A DNA stretch of 33,498 bases from Pseudoalteromonas luteoviolacea S2607 (GCF_001625575.1 NZ_AUXV01000025.1:1-33498), one strand, 5' to 3'. Numbered from the stretch's first letter, positions 1-10,637 are shown. Notes: generated by a model not told the origin, from the letters alone. A program made the numbers and translations.

Positions 1-21
1 CAAGTCCAGTACAACCCACCA
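1..21 (+). tRNA. tRNA-Val, 3' fragment (window edge)
   Basis: The first 21 bases equal the 3' part of the T arm, the acceptor strand ACAACCC, the discriminator A and the encoded CCA of the complete tRNA-Val genes that follow. The gene is cut by the window edge, so the anticodon is not visible; identity is inferred from the match to the copies at 70-145 and 254-329. Confidence 0.85.
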
Positions 22-69
22 ATTAAAATCCGTTATGCGGTTGGATACTAATCCACAAAATCTATATTC

Positions 70-145
70 GGGTTGTTAGCTCAGTTGGGAGAGCATCGCC
101 CTTACAAGGCGAGGGTCACTGGTTCAAGTCCAGTACAACCCACCA
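70..145 (+). tRNA. tRNA-Val (anticodon TAC)
   Basis: This is a complete 76-base cloverleaf. The acceptor GGGTTGT pairs fully with ACAACCC, the D arm contains AGCTCAGTTGG, the anticodon stem TCGCC/GGCGA holds the loop CTTACAA with TAC at 103-105, the T arm contains GTTCAAGTC, and CCA is encoded. It reads GUA and, with U34 modification, other valine codons. Confidence 0.97.
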
Positions 146-163
146 ATATATAAAATGTAATTT

Positions 164-239
164 GGGTGATTAGCTCAGTTGGGAGAGCATCGCCCTTACA
201 AGGCGAGGGTCACTGGTTCAAGTCCAGTATCACCCACCA
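164..239 (+). tRNA. tRNA-Val (anticodon TAC), variant acceptor stem
   Basis: This 76-base tRNA matches its neighbours except in the acceptor stem, which is GGGTGAT paired with ATCACCC instead of GGGTTGT with ACAACCC. Both changed pairs stay Watson-Crick. The anticodon TAC is at 197-199 and CCA is encoded. Confidence 0.97.
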
Positions 240-253
240 AATTACACAGTCCC

Positions 254-329
254 GGGTTGTTAGCTCAGTTGGGAGAGCATCGCCCTTACAAGGCGAGGGT
301 CACTGGTTCAAGTCCAGTACAACCCACCA
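254..329 (+). tRNA. tRNA-Val (anticodon TAC)
   Basis: This complete 76-base tRNA has the same sequence as the copy at 70-145: acceptor GGGTTGT/ACAACCC, anticodon TAC at 287-289 and encoded CCA. It is the last visible member of the array. The 148 bases from here to the next gene show no clear intrinsic terminator. Confidence 0.97.
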
Positions 330-477
330 CTCTACTTTCACTTCAAGTAATAATTTCCAGATTTTTATGTTCAAGCTAGTGATTTCTTGTTCTGATAGTC
401 ATCTTTTGACGAACTATTTTAAAACTTAAAAGAAACGACTAGACTAAAAACATTGAGAGCAACACATTTAGATCACT

Positions 478-2106
478 ATGCCAGTTCAACCATTTGTTAA
501 TTCAAAAATTTTAATTGTGGAAGAACAACCTCTGGCGCTTAGTTATTTAAAACAATCGCTGGAACGCTTGGCTTATCGCAATGTATTTATTGCAGAATCC
601 GCTGCTGTTGCCAAAGAAAGCTGTCAGACTAATAAATTTGAACTTATTATCTGCTCTTTTGATTTAAGTAAGCGCCAAAACGGCTATCAGCTTTATGAAG
701 AGCTTTTAAAAAAACGATTAATCAAACGCTGTACCGGGTTTATTTTCACTTCGGCAGAGACCAGTCCTGAGCTCGTACATAGCGTAGTAGAGCTACAACC
801 TGACGACTTCCTTGTTAAGCCTTTTACGATTAAAGATCTTAAAACACGCATTGAGAGGATCCTAAAAAGAAAGCAAGGCCTCAGAAAAATCTACACGCTC
901 ATAGATGACGAGAACTACTCTAAAGCACTCAAGTTTATTAATAGCGAGCTTGACGGCCAGCAGCATGCTTATTCCGTTATGCTACTTAAACTCAAAGGGG
1001 AAACTCTATTAAAGCTAAAACGCTTTGATGAGGCTAAACAGTTTTATAAATCAGCGCTAGAGTTACAAAAATTCACCTGGGCCAAGTTAGGCATGGTAGA
1101 AGCACTCATTGCAAATAATGAAGACTTGACCGCTCAAAAGTTTCTTAAAGGACTTATAGAAAAGAGCGAAACTCGCCTTGCAGCGCTGGATCTGCTTGGC
1201 CGCTTGGAAATTAAGCTTAACCAATTTGAGCACGCCCAAAAGGCCCTGCATGAAGCTTCGCAAATTGCACCTCGGAATCTGTCACGGCAAAAATCACTCA
1301 GTACCGTTGCAATGATCAATCACGATTATGAGTGCAGCTACAATGCGCAAAAAGAAATCGCCAGTTTTGCGCGCTACTCTATTCACGACAGCCCTGAGGT
1401 ATATCTCAATGCAGCACGAGCGGGAATCGACTTTGCGTTAGCAACAGATCAACATGAACAAATCCAAAAAATCACCCGACAGACTCAACAGTATTTAACT
1501 GATTTGAAGAAGCAGTTTCCAAACGCAATAAATCAAACACAGGTGGATGTTCTTAACGCGCGAATGCACTACTTGAAGGACGAACATAAGAAAGCACGTC
1601 ACCTAATGGAACAACTTGAAGACGAACCGGTCATCCGCTCTGTAGACGCAGCATTAGATAAAGCCAAGGCGTTCCATGAACTCGGTTTTCAGCATAAAGC
1701 TCAAGCCTTGTTTGGGCAAATCATAGAACATTGTGAACGCCACCAAGCCCAAGAAGATCCAGTGATGATGCGCTACTTACATCAGCAACATGATGAGCGC
1801 AAGGATATTACAATGGGCCCCAAAGAGCTCAATAATCATGCCGTCAAGCAATTTAATAAGGGAGAACTTGATGTCGCCTTGGAGGCATTTTCCCAAGCGT
1901 TTAGAGTTATGCCTAAAAACGCGAGTATTGCCCTCAATTTACTACAGTGTTTAACCGATGCGACGGGGAAAAAAGGCATCACCTTTAATACTAACTTGGC
2001 TAAGAAGTGCTTAAAGGTTTTACAAGATTCCGAACTGGATTCAGAGCAACTCACTCGCTTCGATAAGTTACTTGCACAAATGAAAGAAATGGGGTTAGCT
2101 CATTAA
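478..2106 (+). CDS. Response-regulator-like protein: degenerate REC domain plus TPR-like helical region
   Basis: The 542-aa protein begins with a receiver fold at about residues 9-130: strand KILIVEE, the FTSAE strand, and the conserved-Lys segment LVKPF. The acidic pair at the start of the fold is E15-E16. The residue aligning with the phospho-acceptor Asp appears to be S60, in ICSFDL; D62 lies two residues later. Residues of about 135-260 and 445-500 are TPR-like paired helices (for example LKRFDEAKQFYKSALEL). There is no DNA-binding or enzymatic output domain. The architecture resembles Vibrio cholerae VieB, an auxiliary regulator of a sensor kinase; that is a family-level comparison only. 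The start is fixed by the receiver beginning at residue 9; no strong Shine-Dalgarno is visible. It likely acts through protein contacts and may not need phosphorylation. Confidence 0.85.
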   Translation: MPVQPFVNSKILIVEEQPLALSYLKQSLERLAYRNVFIAESAAVAKESCQTNKFELIICSFDLSKRQNGYQLYEELLKKRLIKRCTGFIFTSAETSPELVHSVVELQPDDFLVKPFTIKDLKTRIERILKRKQGLRKIYTLIDDENYSKALKFINSELDGQQHAYSVMLLKLKGETLLKLKRFDEAKQFYKSALELQKFTWAKLGMVEALIANNEDLTAQKFLKGLIEKSETRLAALDLLGRLEIKLNQFEHAQKALHEASQIAPRNLSRQKSLSTVAMINHDYECSYNAQKEIASFARYSIHDSPEVYLNAARAGIDFALATDQHEQIQKITRQTQQYLTDLKKQFPNAINQTQVDVLNARMHYLKDEHKKARHLMEQLEDEPVIRSVDAALDKAKAFHELGFQHKAQALFGQIIEHCERHQAQEDPVMMRYLHQQHDERKDITMGPKELNNHAVKQFNKGELDVALEAFSQAFRVMPKNASIALNLLQCLTDATGKKGITFNTNLAKKCLKVLQDSELDSEQLTRFDKLLAQMKEMGLAH

Positions 2107-2118
2107 AATATCAAGTTA

Positions 2119-2146
2119 AAACAAGGGGCTTATTAACCCCTTGTTT
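2119..2146. terminator. Bidirectional intrinsic terminator between the REC-TPR gene and msrB
   Basis: AAACAAGGGG (2119-2128) pairs with CCCCTTGTTT (2137-2146) around an 8-base loop, giving a 10-bp stem. The A-rich arm and T-rich arm supply a U-tract in either direction. It sits between the convergent stop codons and probably serves both genes. Confidence 0.85.
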
Positions 2147-2150
2147 AACA

Positions 2151-2603
2151 TTAACTCACCGTTTCTTGCTTGACCATCGCAAGAGCATTCACACAGTATC
2201 TTAACCCGCTAGGCTTTGGACCGTCAGGAAATACATGGCCTAAGTGAGCATCACAAACGTTACACACAATTTCAACGCGCGCCATACCATGAGAGTTATC
2301 TAATATGTAAGCTACCGCTCTAGGATCTGCAGGTTGTGTAAATGAAGGCCAACCAGATCCACTTTCGAATTTCTCATGCGCATCGAAAAGTAACTCACCA
2401 CAGCAAGCACATTCATATTGACCAGGTTCAAACAAACTACATGATTGCGAACTGAACGGCCTTTCAGTGCCTTTATTGCGAGTAATATGAAATACAGAAG
2501 GCTCTAGTAAAGCTTGCCACTGCATCAAACTCTTCTCAACCCTTCGTGGTGGTGTAGGGTTGCCCTCGTTGGCCAATTTGAGGATATCTTGCCAAATTAA
2601 CAT
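2151..2603 (-). CDS. msrB: Peptide methionine (R)-S-oxide reductase MsrB
   Basis: The 150-aa protein reduces methionine-R-sulfoxide in proteins and repairs oxidative damage in the cytoplasm. Zinc-binding pairs C65/C68 (CACC) and C114/C117 (CNVC) are intact. The catalytic Cys is C137 in the RYCVN motif, and the substrate-site block GSGWPSF is present at 82-88. C55 in the SQSCSLF segment could be the resolving Cys used by some MsrB subtypes; this is inference. The N-terminal extension WQDILKLANEGNP is common in proteobacterial MsrB. The start ATG at 2603 has an AGGAA element a few bases upstream. The gene is monocistronic, convergent with the gene before it. Confidence 0.96.
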   Translation of the reverse strand: MLIWQDILKLANEGNPTPPRRVEKSLMQWQALLEPSVFHITRNKGTERPFSSQSCSLFEPGQYECACCGELLFDAHEKFESGSGWPSFTQPADPRAVAYILDNSHGMARVEIVCNVCDAHLGHVFPDGPKPSGLRYCVNALAMVKQETVS

Positions 2604-2906
2604 GTTGATATTCCTAGTAATATATTATTGTTAATGTTTTCAGCTAATAACACTATTTCGCCTCTCTCGATGTATGGATACACCCTACACTAACTTCATG
2701 ACATATCTAGGTCTAAACAATACCAGTTCCTATATATTTAACAACTGGTATACATCAGGTGAGCTTTAACAGTAAGTCATCATATCACTCGTGACTTCTC
2801 ATTAAATTAAATAGGCAGACTCACCACTAAAATCGTCATAGTTTACGTTCACGAGAACGACAAAACCCTACTTTACATTTAGGCTTTTGGTCGCTTTTGC
2901 GTCAAG
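2604..2906. other. Intergenic region, about 300 bases, with an inverted repeat
   Basis: No credible ORF is present. It holds the promoter region of msrB on the minus strand, an inverted repeat at 2720-2751 and a minor 5-bp hairpin at 2846-2859 (CGTTC/GAACG) downstream of the DUF2919 gene. No T-tract follows that hairpin, so a terminator is not proven. Confidence 0.5.
2720..2751. repeat. Inverted repeat ATACCAGTT / AACTGGTAT
   Basis: ATACCAGTT (2720-2728) and AACTGGTAT (2743-2751) are perfect 9-base arms around a 14-base AT-rich loop. There is no U-tract, so it is not a typical terminator. It may be a dispersed intergenic repeat or an operator; copy number in the genome is unknown. Confidence 0.5.
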
Positions 2907-3392
2907 CTATTTGGCTTCTGGTTCCGGCCAATCACTAAAAAAACACGTTAAGTAACGGCTCTGAATTAGATACAAAGTGACCCATGAAACCAGTACTATC
3001 TGACTCGCTAGATAAAATGAAAATTGGTAGTAACCATTTGCAGCTTGCATTAAAAGCCAGCCGAGATCTAACACTGCTGCAATAAGCAAAGGCCAACGCA
3101 TGTACCCCCAAAGCTCTCCCCAGCGGGTCGAACTGCTTGGGCGACGCATTGAGAAAACCAGTGCAGGCAATAGCGCAATAGCTGCGATACTGATGGCGAC
3201 AAAGAAATTGCTTTTGGCAGGGAAAAATAGGCTCATAATATCCAGATCAGGGCGCCAAGTCAGCGCCGACATGAGCCAAATTAAAAAGGGGCGTAAGAGC
3301 ACAATTAAAGTCAAATTAAAGCCAATTGGTGTTCTGTAGACACCATGCTTGTCCCAATATTCTGGTCCAAAGCGACCCATTAATTTACTCAC
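2907..3392 (-). CDS. DUF2919 (YfeZ-like) inner-membrane protein
   Basis: The 161-aa protein has four hydrophobic segments at roughly 25-45, 62-82, 98-116 and 124-145. The N-terminal soluble stretch YWDKHGVYRTPIGFNL, followed by a membrane segment starting with LLRPFLI, resembles DUF2919/YfeZ proteins, whose function is unknown. The gene lies 19 bases after the ligA stop on the same strand and is probably cotranscribed with it. Two starts are possible: GTG at 3392, or ATG at 3380 giving MGRFGPEYW. The G-rich run just before GTG could serve as a weak ribosome site. The family assignment is from recognition only. Confidence 0.65.
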   Translation of the reverse strand: MSKLMGRFGPEYWDKHGVYRTPIGFNLTLIVLLRPFLIWLMSALTWRPDLDIMSLFFPAKSNFFVAISIAAIALLPALVFSMRRPSSSTRWGELWGYMRWPLLIAAVLDLGWLLMQAANGYYQFSFYLASQIVLVSWVTLYLIQSRYLTCFFSDWPEPEAK

Positions 3393-3411
3393 ACTGCCCC
3401 CACTTGTTTAC

Positions 3412-5442
<2,031 letters not shown>

Positions 5443-5454
5443 TTAATAACACAA

Positions 5455-5480
5455 AAGCCACCGGCTAATACCAGTGGCTT
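5455..5480 (-). terminator. Terminator-like hairpin between zipA and ligA
   Basis: Read on the minus strand, AAGCCAC and GTGGCTT form a 7-bp stem with a 12-base loop, followed by TTTTGTG. The stem is short and the T-tract modest, so partial termination (attenuation) inside the smc-zipA-ligA run is more likely than a full stop. Confidence 0.5.
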
Positions 5481-5530
5481 ATTTTATCTTTTGCGCTTGT
5501 TAAGTACAAAGCACAACGCATAGTTACATG

Positions 5531-6235
5531 CTATGCTGCAAACTCACGTACTTTTTCTACATATGCTCGTATTGTATCGACAGTTAATGGCTCGCGTGCA
5601 CTATCTAGTACCTGCGCACCAAACTCATCTGAAAGCTTTTTAGCTGCGCCATGAAGCATATTAAATGCAGCCATGCTGTCGCCTTCACAAGGTAGCGTCA
5701 TAAACAAACTCACACCAGCGGTGCTAAATTGTTCCATATTGTCTATATCGAATGTACCTGGGTTGTACATATTCACTAAACGAAATAGCACCGGACCATT
5801 ACCAGACGACTCAAGGTGGCGATTGAAGAAACCTTCTTCTGAATACTTAAAACCTAAGCTCAGAACACTAGGTAAAAGTTTCGAACCTGCCATTGTAAGC
5901 CCTTCAGGCATTTGAATATGCAAGATAATAAAGTCTTGGGGTTCTGGCGCGGGTTGCGATGCAGAGTTTGTTTCTGATGCCTCTTGTTGTTCTTCATCAG
6001 AATCGTGTAAAACAGGCTCTTCAATTGTGGCTTTAGGTTCTTCTTCTACTGCCGTAAAGCTCATATCGTTAAGTTCTGGCTCTGATGTTTTCACATCATC
6101 CATCGGTGCTGGTACATCCTGTCTGCTACCATCTTTATCTTCTTTTTTTCTAACAGACCATAACCCATGAATCAGTAATCCACCTATGATCAACGCACTG
6201 ATCACGATTAATGCCCATCTTAACTCTGTGGCCAT
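5531..6235 (-). CDS. zipA: Cell division protein ZipA
   Basis: The 234-aa protein anchors and stabilises FtsZ at the division site. It has an N-out single membrane segment at about residues 6-26 (ALIVISALIIGGLLIHG), a positively charged flank (VRKKEDK), an acidic, proline-containing linker at about 31-98, and a C-terminal ZipA FtsZ-binding domain from about 99 (PQDFIILHIQ ... LPSVLSLGFKYSEEGFFNRH). The linker is short compared with E. coli ZipA (about 330 aa). The start ATG at 6235 has AGGTGA three bases upstream, within the 16-base gap after the smc stop, so cotranscription with smc is likely. Confidence 0.95.
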   Translation of the reverse strand: MATELRWALIVISALIIGGLLIHGLWSVRKKEDKDGSRQDVPAPMDDVKTSEPELNDMSFTAVEEEPKATIEEPVLHDSDEEQQEASETNSASQPAPEPQDFIILHIQMPEGLTMAGSKLLPSVLSLGFKYSEEGFFNRHLESSGNGPVLFRLVNMYNPGTFDIDNMEQFSTAGVSLFMTLPCEGDSMAAFNMLHGAAKKLSDEFGAQVLDSAREPLTVDTIRAYVEKVREFAA

Positions 6236-6251
6236 TGTTCACCTTTACTTA

Positions 6252-9200
6252 TTATGTATGTGCCATCTGCACTGCTTGTTCTATGTCCACGGCAACTACA
6301 CGAGAAACCCCTGGTTCCGCCATAGTTACCCCCGTTAGCCTTGCGGCCATTTCCATCGCCACTTTATTATGGCTAATATAAATAAATTGTACCGCCTGTG
6401 ACATTTCTTCTACTAAACGGCAAAAACGCCCGACATTGGCATCATCCAATGGTGCGTCTACCTCATCCAGCATACAAAATGGGGCTGGATTCAATCTAAA
6501 GATAGAAAATACCAATGATAATGCGGTCAACGCTTTTTCTCCACCACTTAGCAAATGAATTGTCGAGTTTTTCTTTCCTGGTGGTCTTGCCATTATAGTA
6601 ACACCACTTTCTAACAAATCATCACTAGTGAGCTCTAAATAGGCACTCCCCCCACCAAAAACTTTTGGAAACAGCTCTCCAAGTGAGCCATTAACTTCAT
6701 CAAATGTCGCCCGAAAGCGCGTTTTTGTCTCTCTATCTATTTTTCGGATGGCGTTTTCAAGCGTTTCTAGTGCCGCAGTTAAGTCATTGAGCTGCTCATC
6801 AAGGTACTTTTTACGTGCCGACGCTTCATCATACTCTTCAATAGCGGCTAGGTTCACAGCCCCCAGCATTGACAACTTTTGACTTGTTGCAGTTAATTTA
6901 CTTTGATACACACCTTGCGTCATATCTTTATTTAAAGTCGCCAGCACACCTTTTAAAGTTTGCTTTAGTTCTAGAAGCGGCTCTAATGCAGACTGCGCTT
7001 TTACTACTAGACTTTGCTCTTGTAATTGGAGTTGCTGCTTTTGCTCCTTCAGCTTTAGGCTTTGTGCTTGTGAGTCCTGTACTGACAGTTGCTTGTCAGC
7101 AAGCTTTTGTTTCGCGGTGGTAACTTCTGCATCAAGCTGCTCCAATTGTTCCTGCTGCGCTTGATGACTATTAACTAGCTTTTGGATTTGTGCTTTAATT
7201 TCTTGGTTAGGCACCGCCAACTGAACTAACTGCGCCTTATTTGCCTTAAGCGATGACTCAAATTGCTCAAAGCTTTGTTTTAAATGCGCCGATTTTGTCG
7301 CACTTATTTGCTGAGCACTTTGCGCCTGCTGCAATGTCAATTTAGCTTGATGCACTCGCTCTTGCTGCTGATTTTTACGCAGTTGTACTTGGCTGTATTC
7401 TCGTTTGTGCTTTTCTACTGCATCTTTGCAATTGGTAACCTGGTGCTGTATTTGTTCCACTTGTTCCATATGCTGAGCTTGCAGCAAGGCTAAATGATCA
7501 ATTTCTTTATGCTGAGTCACAAGCGCACTTTCAACTCGCTCTACCTCATTGATAAGTTGCTCTGATTGCAATTGCCATTGTTGATGCTGTTGCTCTAACA
7601 TCTCTAAACGGCTTTTGCTGCCAGCCATTTCTTGTGCAATGCGGTGAATATCTTGTTTAGCTTGCTCGGTTTGGCTCGTCAACTCGGCCAAGGCATCTTG
7701 TAGACGAGTTAACTTGTCTTCGTTCTGACTCAGAGACTGCTGTAATTCAGGCAAAAGAAGAGACAATGCTTCGAGCCTCTCATATTTGGCAAGCTCGCTA
7801 TTTTCATTGTCACTTGGTTGAGTAACAAAGTTTTCTCCGTACACTTCGCCCAATTCATCGATCGCGAGTATAAACTGTGAACATGGGGTAAATTGACATG
7901 GTTTACCCAACCATTTTATATGATTTAAGAAGCTGGGGTAGATCCCCGACTCTATCAATGCTGCGACACTCTCTGGGTGAGGTCGTGCCGTTACTCCCCA
8001 CAAACCTTGTTGATGTGGCTCGTCTGCCAAACACAGCTCGGTAAGACCCAGTAATGCGCTTTCGACCACGTGCCTATACTCTGGGTGCACTTTTAATTGA
8101 CTTAAAAAGCTCTGAGCTGAAGAAGGCTCAGATGTACCAAGCATTTCAGCCAACATCTCTTTTTCTGTCGCGGCCTCCATGTGCTTTTGTTTCAACTCAC
8201 CTCGCTCATCTTCGCACGCTTTGACTTGGAGTTCACAGCTTTCTAATTTAGTAGCTAACTTTTGGGATACACTCTGCAGCGCCGCCATGTCTTTAACCAG
8301 AGCTTGTTGTTTGGCGCGTTCCATTGACAACGCTTTAGCACTATTTTGGGCTTCCAGTGCATCTCGCTTGGCGTGCAAATCTTTAAGCTTATCTTGCTGA
8401 AACAAAAGCGCCTGCTGGGCTTTTTGAAATGTACTATTATGACTGTTTAGCTGTGTTTGAGTTTTGTTTAATTGCTGCTGAGCATCCTCTAAATTTTGCT
8501 CTCCCTCTTGTGCAGTACTGTGCAGAGCGTCATAAAGCGCAGCTACTTCCTCCAATTCAGCTTCGCATATAGCCAAAGCTTCTGCGGCATCACTGCATTG
8601 TTTTTGGAGCGTATCGCACGATTGACTTTGCTCAGTTAACAGTTGCTGCGCATTTTCGTGTTCCTGCACAAGCTTAGTTTGTGACTCTGTTAACTCGGCT
8701 CGCTTTTCACCTAAGTATATTTTTTGTTGTTCCGCACGAGTGAGTTCAGTATGTGTTTTGTGTAGCGTTTGCTGCGCCAAATTTAATGCTTCAGCCAAAT
8801 GATTTACTTGTTGCTCGAAACTGGCAATCACATCATTTTGTCCGCCATGCGCTTGTTCAAGAAAAGTCAGTTGCTCATCTAATTTGGCAATTTGTGCAAC
8901 TTTTTGTTGCAGTTTTTCGTTAAAATCCTGCCACTTTAATACAGCCAGCTGACCTTTTAGGGTGCGTTCTTGCGCTTTCAACTCTTTATACTTACGCGCT
9001 GATTCAGCCTGCTTAGCTAACCTATCCAGTTGAGACTGCAATTCTTGGCGCATATCAAGTAAACGCTCTAAATTATCACGCGTACTTTTGATACGTGTTT
9101 GCGTCTCTCTCCTGCGCTCTTTATATTTGGATACACCAGCGGCTTCTTCTAAGAACACACGAAGTTCGTGTGGCTTACTTTCGATAAGGCGAGAGATCAT

Positions 9201-9641
9201 CCCCTGTTCAATTATCGCGTAGCTACGCGGCCCTAAGCCAGTACCTAAAAATATATCGGTTATGTCTCGACGGCGGCATTTACTGCCGTTGAGGTAATAT
9301 AGTGACTGGCCATCTCTCGTTACCAACCGCTTTATGGCGATTTGATTTCTATCCGCCAATGAGCCAGGTAAGGTTCCTTGAGTATTATCAAACATGAGCT
9401 CAACAGAAGCCTGAGAAATGGCTTTACGGTGTGTAGAGCCATTAAAGATAACATCTGTCATGGCATCGCCACGTAGATTTTTAGCCGAACTCTCTCCAAG
9501 TACCCAGCGCACCGCATCTATCACATTTGACTTCCCACAACCATTTGGACCCACGACACAGGTCATCTGATCGGGAAATGGGATCTTCATTGGATCGACA
9601 AAGGACTTGAAACCAGCCAGTTTAATGTGACTTAAGCGCAT
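6252..9641 (-). CDS. smc: Chromosome segregation protein SMC
   Basis: The 1129-aa ATPase is the core of the SMC-ScpAB condensin. Walker A GPNGCGKSN is at 31-39, the ABC signature LLSGGEKAL at about 1030, and Walker B FCMLDEVD at about 1056-1063. Long Gln/Glu/Leu-rich coiled coils at about 170-490 and 640-930 flank a divergent central hinge at about 500-640. It is slightly shorter than many bacterial SMCs (about 1150-1190 aa). Presence of SMC rather than MukB argues against Enterobacterales, Vibrionales or Pasteurellales. No good Shine-Dalgarno precedes ATG 9641, which lies 45 bases after the upstream methyltransferase stop. Confidence 0.97.
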   Translation of the reverse strand: MRLSHIKLAGFKSFVDPMKIPFPDQMTCVVGPNGCGKSNVIDAVRWVLGESSAKNLRGDAMTDVIFNGSTHRKAISQASVELMFDNTQGTLPGSLADRNQIAIKRLVTRDGQSLYYLNGSKCRRRDITDIFLGTGLGPRSYAIIEQGMISRLIESKPHELRVFLEEAAGVSKYKERRRETQTRIKSTRDNLERLLDMRQELQSQLDRLAKQAESARKYKELKAQERTLKGQLAVLKWQDFNEKLQQKVAQIAKLDEQLTFLEQAHGGQNDVIASFEQQVNHLAEALNLAQQTLHKTHTELTRAEQQKIYLGEKRAELTESQTKLVQEHENAQQLLTEQSQSCDTLQKQCSDAAEALAICEAELEEVAALYDALHSTAQEGEQNLEDAQQQLNKTQTQLNSHNSTFQKAQQALLFQQDKLKDLHAKRDALEAQNSAKALSMERAKQQALVKDMAALQSVSQKLATKLESCELQVKACEDERGELKQKHMEAATEKEMLAEMLGTSEPSSAQSFLSQLKVHPEYRHVVESALLGLTELCLADEPHQQGLWGVTARPHPESVAALIESGIYPSFLNHIKWLGKPCQFTPCSQFILAIDELGEVYGENFVTQPSDNENSELAKYERLEALSLLLPELQQSLSQNEDKLTRLQDALAELTSQTEQAKQDIHRIAQEMAGSKSRLEMLEQQHQQWQLQSEQLINEVERVESALVTQHKEIDHLALLQAQHMEQVEQIQHQVTNCKDAVEKHKREYSQVQLRKNQQQERVHQAKLTLQQAQSAQQISATKSAHLKQSFEQFESSLKANKAQLVQLAVPNQEIKAQIQKLVNSHQAQQEQLEQLDAEVTTAKQKLADKQLSVQDSQAQSLKLKEQKQQLQLQEQSLVVKAQSALEPLLELKQTLKGVLATLNKDMTQGVYQSKLTATSQKLSMLGAVNLAAIEEYDEASARKKYLDEQLNDLTAALETLENAIRKIDRETKTRFRATFDEVNGSLGELFPKVFGGGSAYLELTSDDLLESGVTIMARPPGKKNSTIHLLSGGEKALTALSLVFSIFRLNPAPFCMLDEVDAPLDDANVGRFCRLVEEMSQAVQFIYISHNKVAMEMAARLTGVTMAEPGVSRVVAVDIEQAVQMAHT

Positions 9642-9686
9642 AGAGAGTTTTAATTATGAGACCAAAAGTTACTTACACGACTCACG

Positions 9687-10418
9687 CTACACTGCGCGGC
9701 GTATGTTATCAAGGATGATCCCTGTGGCCATCGCCACATTCAAAGACTCAGCTTCCCCAAACGCAGGGATCGTAATTGGCTGGTTAATATACTGGCTCAG
9801 ATGAGGTCGAATCCCATGAGATTCACTGCCCATAACCAATACGCCACTTTGACTAAATGCAGTTTGGTGAACGTTTTCTCCATTTAAATAAGCGCCATAA
9901 ATTGCTCCGTTATAGTGACTTAAAAAATGGGCTAAATCTGTACGGACGACATTAATACGGGCAAATGATCCCATCGTTGCGCTAATCACTTTTGGATTCA
10001 AGTGGTCGGCACAATCTTCGCTTACCACAATCTGCTTTAAGCCATACCAATCTGCTACGCGAATAATCGTGCCTAAGTTTCCGGGATCAGATACGCCATC
10101 CAGTGCCAATACTAAACCACTTTTATCGATGCTTTGCTGCTCAGGAATAGGCACAATTGCAATGGCAGCATTGTTGCTTACTAAAGTGCTTACTTTACTC
10201 AAAGCTTGCTCGTCGCACTCAGTTACTTTGCTGTTTTTCAATTCGTTTTGGTGAGTACTGATAAATTGAGGTGTTGCAAAAATATGCTGCACTTCAATTC
10301 GAGCAGCCAGCAGCTCTAGTACATTTTTTTCGCCCTGTACTAAATAAAGACCATGTTGCTTGCGGTATTTCTTTTGCGCCAGCGCTCTAACTAGTTTTTG
10401 TTGGTTTTTAGACAGCAT
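9687..10418 (-). CDS. SpoU/TrmH-family RNA 2'-O-methyltransferase
   Basis: This is a probable rRNA 2'-O-ribose methyltransferase of the SPOUT class. The N-terminal SpoU substrate-binding domain carries the QGEKNVLELL segment. The knotted catalytic domain holds motif 1 (DPGNLGTIIRVADW), motif 2 (VMGSESHGI) and motif 3 (ESLNVAMATGIIL). The exact target nucleotide cannot be read from sequence. The open frame extends to a GTG at 10424, but ATG 10418 with GAGG five bases upstream is the better start (243 aa). It precedes smc by 45 bases on the same strand, so cotranscription is plausible. Confidence 0.9.
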   Translation of the reverse strand: MLSKNQQKLVRALAQKKYRKQHGLYLVQGEKNVLELLAARIEVQHIFATPQFISTHQNELKNSKVTECDEQALSKVSTLVSNNAAIAIVPIPEQQSIDKSGLVLALDGVSDPGNLGTIIRVADWYGLKQIVVSEDCADHLNPKVISATMGSFARINVVRTDLAHFLSHYNGAIYGAYLNGENVHQTAFSQSGVLVMGSESHGIRPHLSQYINQPITIPAFGEAESLNVAMATGIILDNIRRAV

Positions 10419-10600
10419 ACTCACCTCATTTGGTTAAGAAGCGAAGTATATACAGAATCAGGCATAAAAGGCAGTGTATTTACTGACAACCCACACTCTA
10501 GTCGCCCTGAATATCATCAAAGTGCGCAGATTGATTACTTTGCAGACACGTTGATAAGTGTTTACAATGTGCCACAAATAAAAGTTTATAGCTAAGGTTA

Positions 10601-10637
10601 TGCAAAGCTTCGTGCTGAGTAGCATTTGTGCTTTGCA
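10601..10637 (+). promoter_or_regulatory. Hairpin in the leader of the 97-aa membrane protein gene
   Basis: TGCAAAGC (10601-10608) pairs with GCTTTGCA (10630-10637), an 8-bp stem. TGCT (10613-10616) and AGCA (10621-10624) can form a second inner stem. It ends 26 bases before the start codon. A possible promoter (TTTACA at 10561, TTTATA at 10585) lies just upstream. No U-tract follows, so it is not an obvious terminator. Confidence 0.45.

Noticed and set aside
166..429. An 87-aa ORF with an internal repeat (SSVGRASPLQGEGHWFKSS)
   Set aside because: It is the translation of tandem tRNA-Val genes; the repeat is the tRNA sequence, not a protein repeat.
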